Below are positions 5,187 through 7,294 of a stretch of 7,294 nt of DNA, in pieces; the stretch's first letter is position 1; each line of letters starts with the position of its first letter. The notes beneath the pieces were generated by a model. It saw nothing but the letters and a program-made list of their open reading frames with translations, ran no database searches and had not been told where the DNA came from. A program made the position numbers and the translations under genes. This DNA comes from Candidatus Altarchaeales archaeon WOR_SM1_86-2 (lineage in GTDB: Archaea > Altiarchaeota > Altiarchaeia > IMC4 > MCBC01): NCBI GenBank assembly GCA_001723855.1, contig MCBC01000169.1:1-7294 (forward strand), given 5' to 3'.

Positions 5187-5502
5187 ATAACACCACCCCT
5201 TTTTGGAATATTTCCTTTATAAAATCATCCCCCATTCTGAGCCGCTCCTCCAATTCGTTGGGAGTGTACACCAGAGGGGATACAGGTATTTTACGATTAG
5301 AATCATAGATTATTCTTTTAACCCCCACAAACCTGTCAACCCTTCTCCTGTTGGTATTCTTCAAAATCAAAAGGTCTATATCGCTGTCTTCCGCAGGATT
5401 GCCGTAAGCATAAGAACCGAATAGAATAATCTTTAAAGGCTTATATTCACTTTTCAGTTTCTCAACAATTTCAGATAATATTGTTTTTATTTCATCCTTC
5501 AT
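5167..5502 (-). CDS. Minimal nucleotidyltransferase (MNT), HEPN antitoxin type
   Basis: The 111-residue product has the Pol beta-type nucleotidyltransferase core. It shows KIILFGSYAYGNPAEDSDID, with G29-S30 and D41-x-D43 as nucleotide and metal ligands, followed by the family's VYTPNELEERL region and a C-terminal FIKEIFQKGVVLYE helix. In paired systems the MNT protein neutralises HEPN, in some cases by adding AMP to it. The place where relatives usually have the third Asp (PVDxxVYTP) reads PVSPLVYTP here, Ser75, so metal binding may be impaired; this comparison is from memory. GAAGGA stands five bases before the ATG at 5502. The gene overlaps the frameshifted HEPN gene by 20 bases, and both form one operon. 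Confidence 0.88.
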   Translation of the reverse strand: MKDEIKTILSEIVEKLKSEYKPLKIILFGSYAYGNPAEDSDIDLLILKNTNRRRVDRFVGVKRIIYDSNRKIPVSPLVYTPNELEERLRMGDDFIKEIFQKGVVLYERASS

Positions 5503-5534
5503 TTTTCCTTCTATTTACAATAAGAACTTCTGAA

Positions 5535-5542
5535 TTTATAAA
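5535..5542 (-). promoter_or_regulatory. Likely TATA box of the MNT-HEPN operon
   Basis: TTTATAAA lies 33-40 bases before the MNT start on the minus strand, which would put transcription start about 5-15 bases ahead of the ribosome binding site. It is a clear TATA element in a less A/T-rich setting than others in this window. Confidence 0.5.
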
Positions 5543-5670
5543 GGCATGAAGGCTTATATTCAAAGCGACCAACTGCGTATAACAAGATTATGTCATGCAT
5601 AAATGTTAGATATGCTCCTTTTTTGGGTGAAGAACATGTATCGATTATTTTTTGAAATATATCTATTTTT

Positions 5671-5699
5671 GAAATAAAGAATAAAAAGGAATTTGGAGA
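5671..5699. repeat. Repeat module R, copy d
   Basis: GAAATAAAGAATAAAAAGG followed by AATTTGGAGA is the same A-rich block as at 3028-3057 and 4688-4717. Here it is not followed by S but by GGGAGTAGCATTTCCGGCAT. It is T-rich in the direction of the membrane protein gene at 5836-6348 and may end its transcript. Confidence 0.75.
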
Positions 5700-5715
5700 A
5701 GGGAGTAGCATTTCC

Positions 5716-5774
5716 GGCATAAGCGAACTTGCAAAGCAAGTTGGTTAGAGGGTGTTTGCGCGTCTGCTTATGCC
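5716..5774. other. Strong stem-loop element, possible structured RNA or cruciform
   Basis: GGCATAAGC (5716-5724) and GCTTATGCC (5766-5774) form a perfect 9-bp outer stem. Inside it AACTTGC (5726-5732) and GCAAGTT (5736-5742) form a perfect 7-bp hairpin with an AAA loop. The rest (about 5743-5765) is unpaired or weakly paired. The element lies ~60 bp after the stop of the membrane protein gene and before an R module. It could be a 3' processing or stability structure, a small RNA, or a recombination site. It is not a tRNA by layout. The gap from 5503 to 5835 otherwise holds the MNT promoter, module R and a small 6-bp inverted repeat at 5800-5820. Confidence 0.6.
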
Positions 5775-5835
5775 ATGGTATTCAATGTCGATACATCGGA
5801 GTCAATTTCTCGGTTTGACTTCTAAATACCCCCGA

Positions 5836-6348
5836 TCAAATGACTAGAGCCAACAGCAAAGCTATAATCACAAGTGGGAAATAGAATATCACCTTCTTTA
5901 TCTTCACGAAATTGCAGAGGACATTCGTCCTTTTTCTGTGATCTTTTTTTGAAAGAGTGTTTTTTGCATAGTGGTCCGGCACTGGAAACTCTCCGAAATC
6001 CGGGCTATTGAGACATTCTTCAAGACTTACGTCTTTAACACCCCTGACTTTATATTTCCCGGTTCGAATGAAACTCTGTATTGCCGTCGATCTTGCACTC
6101 CAACCTTCCTGGTATTTGTGATAAACGGATTCAAAAACCCAGAAGGGAAACGGAACGAACGCTGCAATAATGAGAAGCAACTGCAAGTTGATGGTAAGAC
6201 CGACTCCGACAGCAGCCAGCCACAACGTAACTGCCATTTGCTTCGTCCGATGCCGAAGGTCATCAAAGTGATTGATCTTCTGCTGAACAATTTCGATCTC
6301 CTGTTTAAGAATGTCAATCTTAAGCTCTTTGATATCCATTGTTACCAT
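5836..6348 (-). CDS. Small membrane protein of SLATT-like layout
   Basis: The product has 170 residues: an N-terminal amphipathic or coiled-coil helix (about 5-37), two close membrane segments (about 38-52 and 54-74, including LWLAAVGVGLTINLQLLLII), a soluble charged region (75-150), and a third membrane segment at the very C-terminus (153-170, VIFYFPLVIIALLLALVI). A helix followed by a membrane hairpin is the shape of SLATT-type effectors, which are thought to form pores in conflict systems. That link is by topology only, and I do not recognise the family. ATG 6348 or ATG 6339 could be the start; neither has a good ribosome binding site. The gene stands alone between repeats, next to the MNT-HEPN pair, which would suit an island of defence genes. 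Confidence 0.75.
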   Translation of the reverse strand: MVTMDIKELKIDILKQEIEIVQQKINHFDDLRHRTKQMAVTLWLAAVGVGLTINLQLLLIIAAFVPFPFWVFESVYHKYQEGWSARSTAIQSFIRTGKYKVRGVKDVSLEECLNSPDFGEFPVPDHYAKNTLSKKDHRKRTNVLCNFVKIKKVIFYFPLVIIALLLALVI

Positions 6349-6371
6349 TTTTAATCTCTAAAAACTTTTTC

Positions 6372-6384
6372 TTATGCCGCATAA
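6372..6384. repeat. 13-bp palindrome in the leader of the membrane protein gene
   Basis: TTATGC and GCATAA flank a single C. The same half-sites (GCATAA, TTATGC) form the outer stem at 5716-5774 on the other side of the gene. It lies 24-36 bases before the ATG at 6348, a place where a repressor could block transcription start. Confidence 0.45.
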
Positions 6385-6424
6385 CAGGATCATACCCGAA
6401 CCTGTCTGCATACACACCCCATCC

Positions 6425-6477
6425 GGATTAAAGCTAACCTTAATCTTTAATAAATTATTTTTTGAGAAAATAATAAA
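6425..6477. repeat. Repeat module Q and the start of R, copy g, apparently cut off
   Basis: This matches 2985-3036 from GGATTAAAG through the palindrome and the A-rich stretch to AATAAA, then stops matching abruptly at 6478. The break points toward the transposase gene, so an insertion in the R module is the likely cause. It stands about 80-105 bases before the membrane protein start, like the Q copy ahead of the 2021-2902 gene. Confidence 0.7.
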
Positions 6478-6640
6478 TCCTTATGTTGACTAAGGGATGG
6501 TATCTCTACCAAACTGGTTCAGTTTTGTTTGAATTTCCCCACTGCTTGTGAATGTGGAAAGTACTGACATGTATCCGAAATTAGACAAAAAAAGTAGTTC
6601 TAAAAACGACCAAACCAAATCGCTGCGAGGTCGCCTATCT
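6478..6640. mobile_element. Non-coding end of an insertion sequence
   Basis: This stretch lies between the point where the intergenic repeat stops and the stop codon of the transposase gene, so it should include the IS terminus. TGGTA-TCTC-TACCA (6498-6511) can form a small hairpin near the inferred end. No inverted repeat can be paired because the other end lies outside the window. A frame on the minus strand ending at 6490 (GYMSVLSTFTSSGEIQTKLN near its end) is open, but I cannot show that it is coding. Confidence 0.4.
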
Positions 6641-7294
6641 TCAATTTTTCCTTGAATTTGTGGGCATAAGGTCCATATCAAATTCTGGTGGTTTGATCCG
6701 GAGGTATGAAAATACTGTGTTAAGTTCTTCTCTAAAACCCACAGGTTCACTGATCCATAGTTGATCCTTTTTGAATTGTTCGTGTTTATAGTAACCTTCT
6801 TTCAGATGTCCTGATACGATAAGTTTTTTCAGCTCCGCGAATGAATATTTTTTTCCATGAGCGGCTAATATGACGCGCAAAATTGAGAGTAAAAGATATC
6901 CGCAGACAACCAGTACATTATGTGTTTCTATGCGGTCGTCTTTGCTGTGATACTCCGGTGTGATCTCCATATCTGTTTTCAAGACCCTGAATCCTTCCCC
7001 CATAATGTCTCTGAATTTGTATATGTCTATCAGTCCCTTACCGAGACGCGTATCATTGGAAAATGGTACGAAAAACCCGAAATACTTCCTCCTTTTTTCG
7101 AGTTCCGTATCATCTACGACGAGTTCAAGCTGTTTTCTACCTTTTACGCTTAATGCTCTCTTCAAGTGGTATGTGGCTATCAGTGCCATAACCTCTGTTT
7201 TATCCGGTTTCTTTGACTTATTGACTTCAATGATTTTAGTCCTCACATTCTCCAATCTTCTGTCTAAAGTTTTGTTCTTCTTCTTACAGATATC
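6641..7294 (-). CDS. DDE transposase, IS1634/IS4-like, C-terminal part (5' end outside window)
   Basis: The frame is open to the right edge and ends at TGA 6641-6643; 217 residues are visible. The sequence GKGLIDIYKFRDIMGEGFRV, then KTDMEITPEYHSKDDRIETH, then a hydrophobic NVLVVCGYLLLSILRVIL is the C-terminal signature of IS1634/IS4-type transposases (DDE_Tnp_1), where Y-x-x-R-D, the catalytic Glu, F-R-x-L-K and R-I-x-x-H are conserved. The pattern usually reads (I/V)-E-x-x-F-R, but here it is M-G-E-G-F-R, with Gly (codon 6998-7000) at the place expected for the catalytic Glu. That suggests a dead enzyme, unless the neighbouring Glu takes its place. The element seems to have inserted in repeat module R at about 6477. 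Confidence 0.85.
   Translation of the reverse strand, partial: DICKKKNKTLDRRLENVRTKIIEVNKSKKPDKTEVMALIATYHLKRALSVKGRKQLELVVDDTELEKRRKYFGFFVPFSNDTRLGKGLIDIYKFRDIMGEGFRVLKTDMEITPEYHSKDDRIETHNVLVVCGYLLLSILRVILAAHGKKYSFAELKKLIVSGHLKEGYYKHEQFKKDQLWISEPVGFREELNTVFSYLRIKPPEFDMDLMPTNSRKN

Noticed and set aside
5511..5720. Minus-strand frame of 69 residues between the MNT gene and the stem-loop
   Set aside because: It is low-complexity and covers the R repeat and the MNT promoter, with no ribosome binding site or family match.
5716..5774. tRNA gene
   Set aside because: Only two nested stems are present, in a 59-base span, with no T-loop, anticodon arm or CCA-type layout.
6490..6750. Minus-strand frame that overlaps the transposase end and could extend it by a frameshift
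   Set aside because: The visible transposase has a plausible C-terminus, and without a close relative I cannot show that the added frame is coding; it is kept only as a note in the IS end entry.

Overview
This window reads as a piece of an archaeal accessory genome. The evidence is A/T-rich TATA-type promoter regions, GAGGTGA-type ribosome binding sites, toxin-antitoxin families common in Euryarchaeota, and a fragment that looks like an archaeal Orc1/Cdc6 AAA+ ATPase. A methanogen or methanotroph relative (Methanosarcinales/ANME-like) would fit, but that placement is inference. Almost every gene lies on the minus strand.

Layout from left to right: the first 20 codons of an unknown gene with a very good ribosome binding site (1-61); an AlbA_2/GHKL-ATPase regulator-like gene broken by one in-frame TGA (232-1599); a repeat relic (1738-2027); an unrecognised 293-residue protein with two H-x-T-type motifs, possibly a 2H phosphoesterase (2021-2902); a second repeat block (2985-3125); a small winged-helix-type protein overlapped by a RelE-like toxin gene that carries a one-base frameshift (3212-3761); a divergent promoter region; an internally deleted Orc1/Cdc6-like remnant, the only plus-strand gene (3885-4105); an intact RelB/RelE-type pair (4109-4570); a third repeat block (4638-4782); a minimal nucleotidyltransferase/HEPN pair in which the HEPN gene has a one-base frameshift (4780-5502); a repeat plus a strong RNA-like fold (5671-5774); a small membrane protein of SLATT-like shape (5836-6348); a repeat that seems to be cut off by an insertion sequence (6425-6477); and the C-terminal part of a DDE transposase running off the window (6641-7294).

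Two themes tie the region together. First, short modular repeats (called P, Q, R and S here) fill most intergenic gaps. P encodes the last residues of the Orc1-like protein (FFYAGGF-stop), Q is an imperfect palindrome, R is A-rich on the plus strand and so T-rich in the direction of the genes, and S is a ~65 bp block next to gene 3' ends. The minus-strand genes look like cassettes set between copies of one recurring intergenic unit. Second, decay is widespread: one nonsense codon, two one-base frameshifts, one internal deletion, and likely loss of a catalytic residue in both the nucleotidyltransferase and the transposase. The RelB/RelE pair looks whole. This reads as a toxin-antitoxin and mobile-gene island under repeated insertion and inactivation, although assembly errors could explain some of the single-base lesions.
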